A stretch of 64,000 bases of DNA from Rhynchopus sp. YZ270_cl-10 (GCA_964035575.1 OZ037913.1:372001-436000), one strand, 5' to 3'; counted from the stretch's first letter, positions 30,685-42,479 are shown. Numbers and translations: made by a program. Notes: generated from the letters alone by a model not told the origin.

Positions 30685-32631
30685 ATGTCTGGGGCAACAA
30701 ATGAGGAAACAGAGGAGAATGCGGTGCTGGGGCGGATCTTCAGGAAGACCGAGGTGCTAGACTGCGGCGACAGCATCCCAACCACAGACGACGCGAAGGA
30801 CACAGTATGCGACCATACATTGCTGCTCCCAGACATCGCCAGCGGGCGCCCGATCCACCCAACCCTCAGCTACCTCACCGAAATGCGGAATCGGGTGACC
30901 GGCGCCAACCAGGCTGCAAGCACACCACAGCGAAAACGGCACATGAACCTCATTGTCCAGGACGAGCACGACACCTCCACGACACAATGGATCGTTGCAG
31001 AGATCAAAACCCTCCAACTCCAGGTCGACTCCCTCAAGCAGGACTCCTCTATAGCCGCGCTGGCCCACGCCATTACCGATCCATTCAATGGAACAGGAGG
31101 ATGTACCCCACCACGGCCTAAAGGGTCAGGAGGCTCTGGCAAACGCCGCCCTCAGCAACGAGGTGGAAACTCTGCAGGAGAAGAATCAACGGCAAGCGCA
31201 AACCCACTCACAGCGGGGAAGGCAATCCGACAACGTATCATCGCCATGAGAGCGGACAAACAACTCATGCTCGACTTTTCTGAACAATGCGACCAATGGG
31301 CCTTAGAAGCAAAACGGAGACGGGTCATGCTCACATCGACACAGCAAAATTACATCATCGCCAACACAAAATGCGAGGCACTCAAGGAGCACACTGCGCG
31401 TGAAAAGCGGAAGCTTCATGCCCAAGCTAAAAGCAAAAACCATACCAAAAGAGCGGTCACGGTGCACAACAGAAAGAAGCTGCAGATGGCGTCATATGCG
31501 CATAAGTCGCGGGAGTTGAACAGAAAGCTTCTTCGTCTTGCGATGCTGCAGGGTACGTTGTCCACGAAGCAGTGTATCATGCTTACGTCAGCTCGGATGT
31601 GGCATCCGGTCTTTATTGTGTGGATGTTTGCGCAAAGGCTTGCAGGGGAAGTCGAGCATTTCACGGCACTCCGCGAAAGCGAAACAATAGTACAACGCAA
31701 AGAGGCAGTAGGGTGCTTGGAAACATGGTGGATACGTCACAAACAACGTCACGCCCTCTGCAGGCGAACCCTCGCAGTCCGCGTCGCGCTTCCTTGGAGG
31801 GAGCGGGCGAGACAACAGGTTGTCACCCGGAGCTATTCTCTTATTGCGCAGTTCATGAAGGATTGGGTGACCTCTAAGCGGGTTGTTTCTGCGGTCAAAA
31901 GGATTTTGAATAGGACCAGAAAGATTCAGGCGTGGTTTTGCAAAGTAATTTTAGTGCGCAGGGCGAGAAAAGCGTTATGGCTGGCTCAATGGCAGAAGGT
32001 AGAAGAGAAAACACGAGCAGAGCACGACTCTCACGCAGCGAAGGCAGCAAAGCGCCATAAAGACACCACCGTAGCAGGAGCAACACCCGAATTGGCCCCA
32101 CCTTACAAAGAAAGACGTGTATCGTTCATCCCCAAGCGACCGCAGGTAGACGTCGCTGCGTTTAAGAGACAGGTAGCCCTTCCAGCAATTCCAGAGAATC
32201 TGAGACGTGAGGCGATTGCAAAAGAGTTGATCGCAGCCTCAAGGAGGCATGTAAAGCGTGTGCAGGCGTGGGAGCAGGAGGCAAGTGCTTATCATACGAC
32301 GGTGCTTGGGATAAAGGCAAAGTGTGAACAGCTCAAGCTGGCCGGTATTGCAGACGTCAACGAGGATTTGTTGGTGTTCCCACCACCGTTGGTGGCGTAT
32401 CCTCGTATTGCGTGTCTTCTGTCGCAGCCGGATCTGCTGCGGTTGATTGATACAACGGCGAAGAAGTTTGCGACGAACATTGCCAACAAGGTTGCGCAGG
32501 AAATGGAGAAAGGGGAGAAGAGTGAAAAGAGTGAGAAGAGTGACGCTGTGGTGCCAGAGGGCCAGCTTATCCCTTCCGCCCCTGCAAGGGCGATGGATTC
32601 ACAGCCGAGAAGGCGAAATAAACCAGGGTGA
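30685..32631 (+). CDS. Unrecognised basic helical protein with IQ-like segments
   Basis: The product is 648 residues. The ATG at 30685 is preceded directly by TTTTCCCTTCTTCAG, so an AG acceptor sits two bases before the start codon. No known family is recognised. Residues 1-190 are mixed, with a Gly/Pro/Arg-rich stretch near 150-170. Residues about 195-460 are long, basic and helical with many Trp. The segment RKIQAWFCKVILVRRARKAL resembles IQ motifs that bind calmodulin or light chains, and neighbouring WWIRHKQRHALCRRTLAVR and MKDWVTSKRVVSAVKRI look like further degenerate repeats. A second helical region spans about 510-620, ending in an EKGEKSEKSEKS run and a basic tail. Multi-IQ helical proteins are common in axonemes and centrioles; this is an inference from composition. 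Confidence 0.8.
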   Translation: MSGATNEETEENAVLGRIFRKTEVLDCGDSIPTTDDAKDTVCDHTLLLPDIASGRPIHPTLSYLTEMRNRVTGANQAASTPQRKRHMNLIVQDEHDTSTTQWIVAEIKTLQLQVDSLKQDSSIAALAHAITDPFNGTGGCTPPRPKGSGGSGKRRPQQRGGNSAGEESTASANPLTAGKAIRQRIIAMRADKQLMLDFSEQCDQWALEAKRRRVMLTSTQQNYIIANTKCEALKEHTAREKRKLHAQAKSKNHTKRAVTVHNRKKLQMASYAHKSRELNRKLLRLAMLQGTLSTKQCIMLTSARMWHPVFIVWMFAQRLAGEVEHFTALRESETIVQRKEAVGCLETWWIRHKQRHALCRRTLAVRVALPWRERARQQVVTRSYSLIAQFMKDWVTSKRVVSAVKRILNRTRKIQAWFCKVILVRRARKALWLAQWQKVEEKTRAEHDSHAAKAAKRHKDTTVAGATPELAPPYKERRVSFIPKRPQVDVAAFKRQVALPAIPENLRREAIAKELIAASRRHVKRVQAWEQEASAYHTTVLGIKAKCEQLKLAGIADVNEDLLVFPPPLVAYPRIACLLSQPDLLRLIDTTAKKFATNIANKVAQEMEKGEKSEKSEKSDAVVPEGQLIPSAPARAMDSQPRRRNKPG

Positions 32632-33089
32632 AAAAAGAATGAATCCACATGGGGGTGAACGGTTTATACCGTCGCCCTTAGTGTGTCTCTCAAAACCTGA
32701 ATAAGTGGGAAAAAATAAGAGGTGATTCGCCCCCTCCTCTCTTCCCTACAAGAAATGCATGGAGTTGGAGATGATAAAAAGTGAGGTGTCTACACGTCAT
32801 TTTTTCAAAAGAAACAAAAAAACAAACACTCACGGAGATGTATTCTTACATACTCCCTCTGGGTGGGAAGCTCCACATTCGTTCTTTACAGATTATTTCA
32901 AAAAAAAAGGGGGGACTTATTTTTGATTTCCTTCACTGTGCTTCACAGCCCGATCAACTTTTCTACCCAACCCCATATCCAACCACAGAAACACCTCTGC
33001 TTTCTCTACCCCCCAAGCAAAGCACCCAACACAACACACAACACATCTTCGCGACCTGGGGTGAAGATCTCAGGCTTATCCCAAAGACA
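32632..33089. other. Spacer before methionine synthase
   Basis: No gene seen. It has a degenerate family A block (GTGAGGTGTCTACACGTCAT at 32781), pyrimidine-rich stretches and several AG sites suitable as 5' splice acceptors. Confidence 0.4.
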
Positions 33090-36000
33090 ATGACGCACTA
33101 CAGCGAACCGATCTTTGCGGAGCTTAACAAGCTCCTTTCCGAACGCATCGTCATTCTCGATGGTGCCACCGGCACTGAGCTGCAGACCTACAAGCTGGAG
33201 GAGGAGGACTTCCGCGGAGAAGAATTCAAGGACTGGCCTTCCGATGTAAAGGGCAACAACGATCTGTTGTGCCTCACCAAGCCGGATCTCATTCACAAAA
33301 TCCATCTCGATTACATGGAAGCCGGTGCAGACTTGATTGAGACCAACACCTTCAACGCCACAACCATCTCTATGGGTGACTACGGCATGGAGCACCTTGC
33401 AGGACGGATCAACAAAAAGGCTGCCGAAATCGCAAAGGCAGCTGCCAACGAGATGTTCGAGAAGACCGGTGTCAAGCGGTACGTATGCGGCGCTGTGGGA
33501 CCTACCAACAGAACCTGCTCTCTCTCCCCTTCCGTTGAAAAACCCGAATTCCGTAACATCACCTACGACCAGCTTGTTGAAGCGTACACCGAGCAGATCA
33601 ACAACCTCCTCGACGGTGGTGCGGATATCCTTCTCATTGAAACCATCTTCGACACTCTCAATGCCAAAGCTGCCCTCTTTGCCGCCAACACTGTCCTCGA
33701 AACCCGTGGTACCAGAGTCCCCATCATGATCAGCGGTACCATCACCGATGCAAGCGGTCGGACCCTCTCCGGGCAGACCACAGAAGCCTTCTACACCTCC
33801 ATGCGCCACGGCAACCTTTTCTCCATCGGGCTGAACTGTGCCCTAGGAACCACCGCAATGCGTCCATACATGCAGATCCTTGCGGACATCGGAGAGGCCT
33901 GGGTGTCGTCCTACCCAAACGCAGGTCTTCCCAACGCAATGGGAGAGTACGACCAAACCCCCGAGGAAATGGCGCTTGAGCTGGAGGACTTCATGGGGTC
34001 GCGTCTAGTGAACATTGTGGGAGGCTGCTGCGGGTCGCGTCCGTCGCATATTAAAGCAATTAAAGACATTTCTGTGAAGCATGAAGGTCGTCCGATGGGG
34101 TCGCGAAATGATACTATGGTGCTCAGTGGTCTGGAACGCCTTCGGGTGAACAAGGATACAGGGTTCTTGAACGTTGGTGAGCGTTGTAACATTGCAGGGT
34201 CCTTGAAGTTTAAGAGGCTCATTAAGAACGATGACTACGACGCTGCCATGGCTATTGCGCGTGATCAAGCGGAGAACGGTGCTGCAATCATCGACTTCAA
34301 CCTTGACGACGGTCTTGTCGATGGAGTTGCCGCCATGACGCATTTGGTGAACCTCTGTGTGTCAGACCCAGACATCTCCCGTCTCCCCTTTATGATTGAC
34401 TCCTCTAAAATGGAGGTGATCGAGGCGGGGCTGAAGTGTGTGCAAGGAAAGTGCATTGTCAACTCGATTTCGTTGAAGGGGGGTGAGGAGCAGTTCGTTG
34501 AGCATGCACGGCGTGTGTTGAAGTATGGCGCAGCAGTGGTGTGCATGGCGTTTGACGAGGAGGGGCAGGCTGCGACAGAGGCGGATAAGATCCGCATCTG
34601 CAAGCGCGCATACGACATGCTTGTGGGGCCGAGGGTGGGGTTCCCGCCAGAGGACATCATCTTTGACCCGAACATCTTGACCATCGCAACCGGGCTGGAG
34701 GAGCACAACAACTACGGTGTGGACTTCCTCAACGCTACAAAGTGGATCAAGGACAACCTCCCCGGCGCAAAGGTCTCCGGTGGGCTGTCAAACCTTTCCT
34801 TCTCCTTCCGTGGTGTGGAGGCGATCCGCATGCCCATGCACTCCGTCTTCCTCAAGCACGCCATTGGTACCTGCGGCATGGATATGGCTATCGTCAACGC
34901 AAGCGCGCTCCCGGTCTACTCAGACATTGATGAGTCGCTGATCAAAATTCTCGAGGCAGCCATCTTCAACAACCAAGACTTTATCCCCGGGAAGACCGTA
35001 ACCGAGGCGTTGACGGACCTTGCAGAGGAGTTCAAGGCGGTATGTATTGTGCTTTTTTTGAGAAAACATTGACAGATCTTCCTATCGCAAAACCAAATGT
35101 TTTTTTGGATACATCAGATGTCATCAGTCTCATCTGACCTTTTTTTGTCAAATGGTGATTAGGGGTCTTCTAAATGGTTCTCTTTTTCCACCACACACCA
35201 CCACCCCACAGAAGAAAGGCGGTGCCGCAGAAGCCAAGCAGGCAGACGCATGGCGTGCCCTCCCTGTGGACGAACGTCTCTCGCATGCACTTGTGAAGGG
35301 TATTGTGTCGCACATCATCGAGGATGTTGAAGAGTGCAGAGTCGACAAGGAGCGATTCCCGAAGACCCTGCACATCATTGAGGGCCCGCTCATGGCAGGC
35401 ATGGCCATTGTTGGGGACCTCTTTGGGGCCGGGAAGATGTTCCTGCCGCAGGTGATCAAGTCGGCGCGTGTGATGAAGAAGGCGGTGGGGTACCTTACGC
35501 CGTTCATGGAGGAGGAGAAGACATCAGGGTCGTCCTCCCAGGGGAAGGTGCTGCTGTGCACGGTCAAGGGGGATGTGCACGATATTGGGAAGAACATTGT
35601 CGGTGTGGTGCTGGGGTGCAACAACTACGAGATCATCGATCTCGGTGTGATGACACCGCTGCCCAAGATCCTTGCTGCGATTGAGGAGCATAAGCCTGAT
35701 ATTGTGGGGCTGTCTGGGCTGATCACACCGTCGCTTGACGAGATGGTGACGGTTGCGAAGGAGTTCAAACGTCTTGGACTGAACATTCCGCTTCTCATTG
35801 GAGGCGCCACTACGTCGAAGATGCACACTGCTGTCAAGCTGCAGCACCTTTTCAACAAGACGATTCACGTCCTGGATGCGAGCAAGTCTGTCGTTGTGTG
35901 TGGATCGCTCATGGGGAACAGCTGTGAAGAGTATCTGGAAGACATGCACGAGATGTACGACGAACTCCGCGAGGAGTACTGGGGCGGCGTAAAGGACCGC

Positions 36001-37163
36001 AAATACCTCAGCATCGTCGAAGCCCGCAAGCGCCGCTTCCAGATCGACTTTGCCGCCCGCCCCCCCGTCTGCAAACCCACCTTCCTCAAAGCCCAGGCCG
36101 TGCACTATTCCCTCGACTCCATCATCCCCTTCATCGACTGGAACCCCTTCTTCCAGACCTGGCAGATCCGTGGTAAGTACCCGCACAGAGGGTACCCTAA
36201 GCTGTTCAACTGCCCCGAGGTTGGGGAGGAGGCGAAGAAGCTTTTCAACGACGCACAGGAGATGCTTGCGAAGATTGCGAAGGAGAAGACGCTTTCGCTG
36301 AAGGGCGTTATTCAGTACTTCGCTGTGAACTCGAATGGGGAGGACGACATCATTGTGTACACTGACGACACGAGGACAAAGGAGGCGACACGGTTTTTGG
36401 GGATGCGGCAGCAGCTGCAGAAGGACACCCCAACCGAACCGTACTACTGTCTGTCAGACTTTGTTGCGCCGGTTGGAACGGACGACTACATGGGACAGCT
36501 TGCGGTCGCATGCTTTGGCTGCCAGGACCTCGTCGAGATCTACAAGAAGGAGAACGACGACTACTCCATCATCATGGTCGAGGCGCTTGCCGACCGTCTC
36601 GCGGAAGGCTTTGCTGAGGTCCTCCACAGAGACATGCGGCGTGACACATGGGGCTACGAGACCGGCCCAGACATCACCGCAGAAGACATGATCAAGCAGA
36701 CCTACAAAGGCATCCGCCCTGCCCCAGGTTACCCCTCCCAGCCTGACCACAAGGAGAAGTCAAAGATGTGGGACCTCGGGAACATCAAGGAGCTCTCGAC
36801 GATCGAGCTCACAGAGTCGCTTGCGATGCTCCCCGCTGCCTCCGTGTCTGCCATCGTCTTTGGACACCCAGACTCCGTCTACTTCGGCGTTGGGAAGATC
36901 CAGAAGGATCAGGTATGTAAAAAAAAAGGGGGCTTCGGCCATTGAGTACCGACCCTATTAGCCCCAAAGTGGGTTCTTAAGCGATTGTCAACATCAAAAA
37001 ATGGCGTTTGCACTCAACTTCACTTTTTTTTTTTGTCACATTTCAAATACTCTTTGTACAGGTTGTTGACTATGCGGTGAGAAGAGGTGACTCTATCGAA
37101 CAAACCGAACACGACCTTGGGTTCATGTGCCTCGCATACGACCCGGAAGAAGGGAAGGAATGA
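33090..37163 (+). CDS. metH: Cobalamin-dependent methionine synthase
   Basis: Transfers the methyl group of 5-methyltetrahydrofolate through cobalamin to homocysteine, giving methionine and tetrahydrofolate. Exons 33090-35039, 35212-36912 and 37062-37163 give 1250 residues, close to the 1227 of E. coli MetH. Both introns are phase 0, with GTATGT donors and CACAG/TACAG acceptors. Domains in order: homocysteine/zinc domain with Cys250 (GLNCALG) and Cys313-Cys314 (GGCCGS); pterin domain from NVGERCNIAGS (about 365) through FMIDSSK and MAFDEEGQAATE; B12 cap and binding domain with GDVHDIGKN, the lower-ligand His being residue 773; and the reactivation domain with RPAPGYP at 1152-1158. All modules of the four-domain enzyme are present, so it needs reductive reactivation with SAM. 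The ATG at 33090 fits the bacterial N-terminus. Upstream in-frame residues lack an ATG close by and are probably UTR. Confidence 0.95.
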
Positions 37164-37862
37164 TGTGTCCCACCTCTGTAGTGTAGGAAAAAAAGAACGA
37201 GCGTTGTGTGATGTGACGTAATCTGCGTTATTTTCTCCTCTCAGAACTACCCTATTACCCCCACCTTTTTGAAGGTGGCTAAGGATTGGGTCGTTCTTAT
37301 TTTAAAAAAAAAATGGTTTATAAACATGAGTAGCAAAAGAGGGGTATTTCAATAGATTTTGAGAATACAAAGATAATGTGGGCACAATTCATCACAGTAT
37401 CCTTTTATTGGTCGGGTATTTTTTGAAAGGGGGGTGGGGGTGGGTATTTTTTTTCAAAACTATTGTACTCTTTTGCGGCCCCTGCGTTGTACACGACACT
37501 AGCGATGTCTTGACAATTCTGGTTGCCGGAATCCACAGAAAAAAAATTTTTTTTTTCTCCGTGCGATTTATTTTTTAATTGTGTAGGGGTATCACTGTGT
37601 TTACCCCCTATTTGTTTAGCTTTTCCCTTTTTTTTTGATAATTCTGTGAATTTATCAGTTTTTTTTTTCTCTTCTGCGTCCATTGAGGCGTATTGTGGTA
37701 ATACCACATTTTTTTTTCTTCCCCCCCCACCTTCCTTTTTTAAAGTGCTCTCCTACCCCACCGCGCTATAACATTTATATACCAACTCTATTGTTGTCAG
37801 TGTTGTCTCTCAACAACACTGATTTTTGTTCAATTTTTTTTTCTTCCCCAAACACAATTGTT

Positions 37863-37928
37863 ATGCGGGCAACTGCTGCTGCCTTTCGGAGGCTGTTGTC
37901 CCTGGTCAAGAGCAAGACTCAGGGGTGA
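37863..37928 (+). CDS. Possible 21-residue peptide
   Basis: ATG to TGA encodes MRATAAAFRRLLSLVKSKTQ plus G, a basic amphipathic sequence resembling a mitochondrial presequence. It has higher GC than its surroundings. No continuation exon with a GTATG donor is apparent. It may be a chance frame. Confidence 0.15.
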   Translation: MRATAAAFRRLLSLVKSKTQG

Positions 37929-38037
37929 CAGTCTTCGTGTGGCGCGTATGATCCTCGCTATTTTGTGTAACTATTCCTTTTTTTTTCTCTGTTTGCCTTT
38001 TTGTTCTGTTGGTCAGATTATCAGACCAATTTTTTTG

Positions 38038-38073
38038 AGGGTGGTTAAGCACTGTGAGGCTTAGGTTCATCCC
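38038..38073 (+). repeat. Class H1 hairpin repeat
   Basis: GGTGGTTAAGCACTGTGAGG then CTTAGGTTCATCCC. Confidence 0.55.
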
Positions 38074-38517
38074 TTTTATTTTTCTTCTATTATTTTCAAA
38101 CCCTGTGCATGTGAGTCATGTCTGAGTGTGCGCGTGAGGCATTTTTCAGCTCACAAAAAAAAAAAAATTCTTTTTGGGTAGGTTTGCTTCGCACTTTGCG
38201 GCAAAAAAAGAGAAAGAAAAGTAATGCAGTGGTGTTTGTTTTTTTTTCGTTAGTTTTTTTCGTTCGATTTTCGCATTCTTTTGGTTTCGTAAAGAAAAGA
38301 ATGTATATGAAATAACGTTCGATAACCTCATAATGTCAGTGCTTTGCGTCCTGGAGGTGTTTGTACTATTGACTTCACCTTTCTTTTTTTGTACCAACTC
38401 CACCTTTTTTGTTTTACTTTTTTTAATTTTTTTTTTTTTTTTTTTTGTGTTGTTCTCTGAGACTCTCTATTGTACAAAGGTTCTCTCCTAAAATTTTGTG
38501 GAAAAAAAAAATATGTG

Positions 38518-38553
38518 AACTGTGCACGAGAGGTGCACATTCATCTTTCAACC
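38518..38553 (+). repeat. Class H2 hairpin repeat
   Basis: CTGTGCACGAGAGGTGCACA then TTCATCTTTCAACC. The stem TGTGC/GCACA has gained one base beside the loop. Confidence 0.55.
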
Positions 38554-38588
38554 TTTCTTGTTTTGTGGTGGGGAGATTTAAGAAAAAA

Positions 38589-38626
38589 AGATGTGTACAC
38601 GAGATTGAGGCACTTTCATCTTCGGG
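38589..38626 (+). repeat. Class H2 hairpin repeat, expanded loop
   Basis: GATGTGTACACGAGATTGAG then GCACTTTCATCTTCGGG, 35 bases after the preceding copy. Confidence 0.5.
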
Positions 38627-40010
38627 TATTTTATTCTAAAAATAGTCAGGTGTGTTTTTTTTTCTTCTCGCAGTCTTGCCTTTTTTAACAAATGCAATTG
38701 GATTAGAGAACCTACCGAAGGAGGTTCAGGCTATTCTCAACACAACGACATAAACAAAATAAAACGTTCACCTGGTTTGGGTTTTGATTTGCAAAAAAAA
38801 ATGTGTCTCACGCAACACCCAGAAAGGTTCTAGAGGTTTTTGTCAGTTCACCCACTTTGTCAAGGAAAAAAAAAACTAAAAAGTGGGTTCTGATTACTGA
38901 CAAGCATCTCACAATTTTTTTTTTAAAATCCAATATTGCCGTTTACGACAAAGCAGTGATTAGTGGCGAGCATCTGTTTGGTGTCTCCACTGCTATTAGC
39001 TGTATATACTATGCGAAACGTTTTTTTTTTTTTTGGAGCGAAAATCACAAAATTCTCAATCGGGATGTGTGTTTTCGCCTAGTTTTTTTTTGCTCTTTTC
39101 GCCTCTTTTCGCCGAGGTTCCTTCACCTCGTTGCTTCCCACCTCTTGCAATATGGTGCTCAGTGCATTACCACGGTGAAAAAGTCTTTACGCTTGGTTTA
39201 GCTTACTGTGTATGACTGTACCCCAAGTTTTTTTCTTGTTCTAAAAAAAAATACAAAGTTCTAAAAAAAAAATCATAAAAACTAACAGTAAAGAGCAGTG
39301 TTCCGTATGGATATCTGTGTATTGAAAGGAATGTATACCCAGGTTGGTGTCAATTAACACACATTATTGGGTTTGATTTCTTGTCAAAAAAAAATGGGCA
39401 AAAATAAGATCTTCACTTTTAAAAACGCACCCCTTCTGGAGGAGGTAAGTTAACGTTGTGAAGTCAATATTGATATTGCCTTTAAAACAGAGAGGGAAAG
39501 AAAAAAAATACGCATAGCAATCATGATGTGGATGCTGCAATGCAACGAAACTTAAAGACAAAGCGAGACACAAGTAACTTTTTTTTTTTATTCCGAATAT
39601 TTTTTGCTGATTCAAAACAAAATGTTTCAATAATATTTGACAGGAAGAAAGCAACCTAAGTAGACTCAAAACGTACCGTTCTATTAGTTTATTTAAAAAA
39701 AAAAAAAAAGATACAAGACCCTCCCCTTTTCCTTCACCCTCCTCCTTACCCATCTTAGATAGCCCTCTCCCCTTTCACCACTCATGTATCACACTATCTC
39801 TATCTCACTCCATCTCCCTTGTAGTAGCTAGCTAAGCAGCTTTGCTGCGTCGTGGGAGGTCTAGGAGAATGATTGCATGATCAATGGTATGATAATAAGA
39901 CTAGGGCACCTCTATGGGGGGATGATTCGCATTTTTTTCCGCACTGGGTAAAATTTTTTGAGGGCTGAATCGCGATCCACACTTTTTCCGCCCATTCAGC
40001 CACACCACTC

Positions 40011-40431
40011 TATCTCACTTCATATCACTTCATATCACTTCATATCACTTCATATCACTTCATATCACTTCATATCACTTCATATCACTTCATATCACTT
40101 CATATCACTTCATATCACTTCATATCACTTCATATCACTTCATATCACTTCATATCACTTCATATCACTTCATATCACTTCATATCACTTCATATCACTT
40201 CATATCACTTCATATCACTTCATATCACTTCATATCACTTCATATCACTTCATATCACTTCATATCACTTCATATCACTTCATATCACTTCATATCACTT
40301 CATATCACTTCATATCACTTCATATCACTTCATATCACTCCATATCACTTCATATCACTTCATATCACTTCATATCACTTCATATCACTTCATATCACTT
40401 CATATCACTTCATATCACTTCATCTCACTCC
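40011..40431 (+). repeat. 42-unit decamer array next to a start codon
   Basis: CATATCACTT repeated about 40 times almost perfectly, with variant units at each end. It ends 27 bases before the start codon at 40459, separated only by CAGGGCAACAAAGAAATGAA and a few more bases. The closing unit CATCTCACTCCAG offers an AG acceptor. Confidence 0.95.
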
Positions 40432-40458
40432 AGGGCAACAAAGAAATGAAAGAGGAGC

Positions 40459-41535
40459 ATGGCTAGCGATGCAGTTGAGCTGGAGGGGTTGCCAGGTGTT
40501 TTGTGCAAACAGTTGGAGACAGAGCTGGCGCATGTGAAGAGCGTCAACCGTGGCCTGCAGCGGCGGTGTGAGGAGCTTCTGGCTAGATCAAAACAGCAAA
40601 AACACAACCAGCCAGCCGAAGGCCTGCGGGGAGACAGTGCAGAGCAACGCAACGATGTGATCCGCAGCCTGACCACAGAGTTGCAACTGATGCACGCAAA
40701 ATGCCAGCACGCAACCCAACAGGCTGCTGCAGCAGAGGAGCGAAACGCTGCCCTCACACACCGCTGCCAAGCAGCCGAGGCAGAACTGGCCCGCATCACC
40801 CACTCCGCACAATACACACCACACAGCCCACAAAGCCCTGGCAAACGCCACCAGATAGAACACTTCCGTTCGATGTGGGTCCTAGGGGGGACCACACACC
40901 CACCCAATGATAACAGAACCTTCAGCACAGAAGGTGGAAATTTGCCTACAGATTTGGATGGCATTAGGCGGTCTGAAACGAACCATATCCCAGAGTTTGA
41001 AGGTCACGACAAGCGTGGAGACCATTCAGAGCAGTTTAGAGATGGTGTGGGTATACCATCTGTCGACATAAACCATATCACAAAGGGACTAGAAGCTCGA
41101 GAGGCAAGGTTTTTGGATCCACAGAGTGCCAATATTGACACTATGTTTAGTACAGAACAGACTAAAGTGCTTGATGCATGCAGGGCTAGGTTCGTAGGTG
41201 ATATCCCTCTGTGTTTGGGGAATGTGTCTGCAGAAGAGACGGAGAGATATGCGGTTGAAGGGTGTGGCAGCATCCCCAATGTAGCCCAGCAGGGTGAGGA
41301 GAAAGGCGAAGACAGCAGCGTGGTGGAGAACAACTTCGGCGGAGGTTATGACCCAGGGTTTTGCAGTGGTGATGAAGTGCCTACCGGAGTCACCTCACAA
41401 AGCCTCTCTATGGCTGGTAGTGGTGACAGCACCCTTGAAACTCCTCGCAGCCTTCTTCTTAGCGACGTCAAAACCCAGCTCCTCCACAAGATTGTCACCC
41501 TCCGTGCGGAGTTAGGCCAAGGGAAAGCCGGGTGA
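40459..41535 (+). CDS. Unrecognised coiled-coil protein
   Basis: The product is 358 residues with no family recognised. The N-terminal 125 residues are heptad-rich coiled coil (LCKQLETELAHVKSVNRGLQ and LTTELQLMHAKCQHATQQAA). The middle is polar and probably disordered. The last 25 residues (LLLSDVKTQLLHKIVTLRAE) form another amphipathic helix. The ATG at 40459 directly follows a decamer array, so the array is either in the 5' UTR or in the promoter or outron. No introns seen. Reading-frame length, composition and the clear contrast to the flanking spacers support a real gene. Confidence 0.7.
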   Translation: MASDAVELEGLPGVLCKQLETELAHVKSVNRGLQRRCEELLARSKQQKHNQPAEGLRGDSAEQRNDVIRSLTTELQLMHAKCQHATQQAAAAEERNAALTHRCQAAEAELARITHSAQYTPHSPQSPGKRHQIEHFRSMWVLGGTTHPPNDNRTFSTEGGNLPTDLDGIRRSETNHIPEFEGHDKRGDHSEQFRDGVGIPSVDINHITKGLEAREARFLDPQSANIDTMFSTEQTKVLDACRARFVGDIPLCLGNVSAEETERYAVEGCGSIPNVAQQGEEKGEDSSVVENNFGGGYDPGFCSGDEVPTGVTSQSLSMAGSGDSTLETPRSLLLSDVKTQLLHKIVTLRAELGQGKAG

Positions 41536-41810
41536 AACAAAACAATAAATTCATCTTTTGTAGACCCATTTTTTGTATTTAGAAAACCATAGAAAAAAAA
41601 AATTCCCTCCTTTTCATTTTCTCTTTTCAAATGCATTTAACCCCCCCCCCCCCCCCACCCCCCCCACACCCCCTCTCCCCAAAAAGAAACCCAAGGTGGG
41701 AGGGGAAGCAACAAAAACCTATTTTTCGACTCCCCTATCTCTTAACTAACGGGGGTCTTTTTTTTGCATATATTTTTATCTTTTTCTTCTTCTCTCTCTT
41801 CTTCGTTACT

Positions 41811-42479
41811 ATGGGTACTTGCTGTTCCACTGTTTCTAAGGACGATGATAAGAATAGCTTTGACGCGACGGTGCCTCAAGGACGGAGGAACAGTAGCCCG
41901 CACAGCACTGGAACCGCCTTGAATAGCAGTGGCAGTGAAGTGTCGAAGGGGAGGAGGCGAACACCACCGACACTGCCGTCCAGCATTATCAGAGATGAAG
42001 AGCTGAAGGGGAGTGGTGGGTTTGGGGTGCAATGGAAATATCTTATTGAAACCAGGCAGGATGGTGATCACGAGGCATTTATCGCTCATTCTATTGTACC
42101 AAATGGTGCGGCAGAGCGGTGTGGGGTGGAGGAAGGTACACAGCTTCTTGCTTTGGATGGTGTAGCCCCAACACGCGACTCGCTTGAAAGGAAATTTCAT
42201 GAAGCAGAGGCCGCAGGGTGCTGTGATATCTCATTCATCCCAAGCTTTTCGATGGACGAAGTCCGGACACATAACACTGCGGAATCGGCGTGGGTGGTGT
42301 TGAACAGGAAGGTGTACGATATAACACCATTCCTCGAGAGCCATCCTGGGGGAAAGCAAATTCTTCTAAGGTACGCAGGGCGGAATGCGACAGCACCATT
42401 CAACAGATTACATTCCAAGACGGCGAAGCTGTCGGTGGGCGATTATTTTATTGGCAATTGTCATCCAAACGTGAAGTGA
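41811..42479 (+). CDS. Acylated PDZ plus cytochrome b5 domain protein
   Basis: The product is 222 residues. The start MGTCCS gives Gly2 for N-myristoylation and Cys4-Cys5 for palmitoylation, predicting attachment to a membrane face. Residues about 10-65 are a polar linker. Residues about 68-146 fit a PDZ domain (GFGVQWKYLIE, then HSIVPNGAAERCGVEEGTQ and LLALDGVAP). Residues about 155-218 are a cytochrome b5 haem domain: VYDITPFLESHPGG with axial His178, RLHSKTA with the second axial His201, and DYFIGNCHP at the end. Both haem ligands are present. The ATG at 41811 is preferred over upstream in-frame codons because it creates the acylation signal and follows a long pyrimidine tract. The domain combination is unusual. 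It may bring an electron-transfer haem to a PDZ-bound membrane partner; that role is inferred. Confidence 0.85.
   Translation: MGTCCSTVSKDDDKNSFDATVPQGRRNSSPHSTGTALNSSGSEVSKGRRRTPPTLPSSIIRDEELKGSGGFGVQWKYLIETRQDGDHEAFIAHSIVPNGAAERCGVEEGTQLLALDGVAPTRDSLERKFHEAEAAGCCDISFIPSFSMDEVRTHNTAESAWVVLNRKVYDITPFLESHPGGKQILLRYAGRNATAPFNRLHSKTAKLSVGDYFIGNCHPNVK

Larger units (their letters stand above)
37164..40458. other. 3.3-kb spacer
   Basis: No convincing gene. It contains hairpin repeats (38038, 38110-38150, 38518, 38589), a decayed copy (about 38255-38315) of the hairpin at 47706, many homopolymer tracts, and the decamer array at 40011. A 21-codon frame at 37863 is listed separately. Confidence 0.5.

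Noticed and set aside
40011-40431. CRISPR array
   Set aside because: Units are directly abutting with no unique spacers, and the genome is eukaryotic. The same applies to the other arrays.
39958-40449. 163-codon open frame of SLHITSYHFI repeats
   Set aside because: It is the decamer array translated. The true gene starts at 40459 in another frame.
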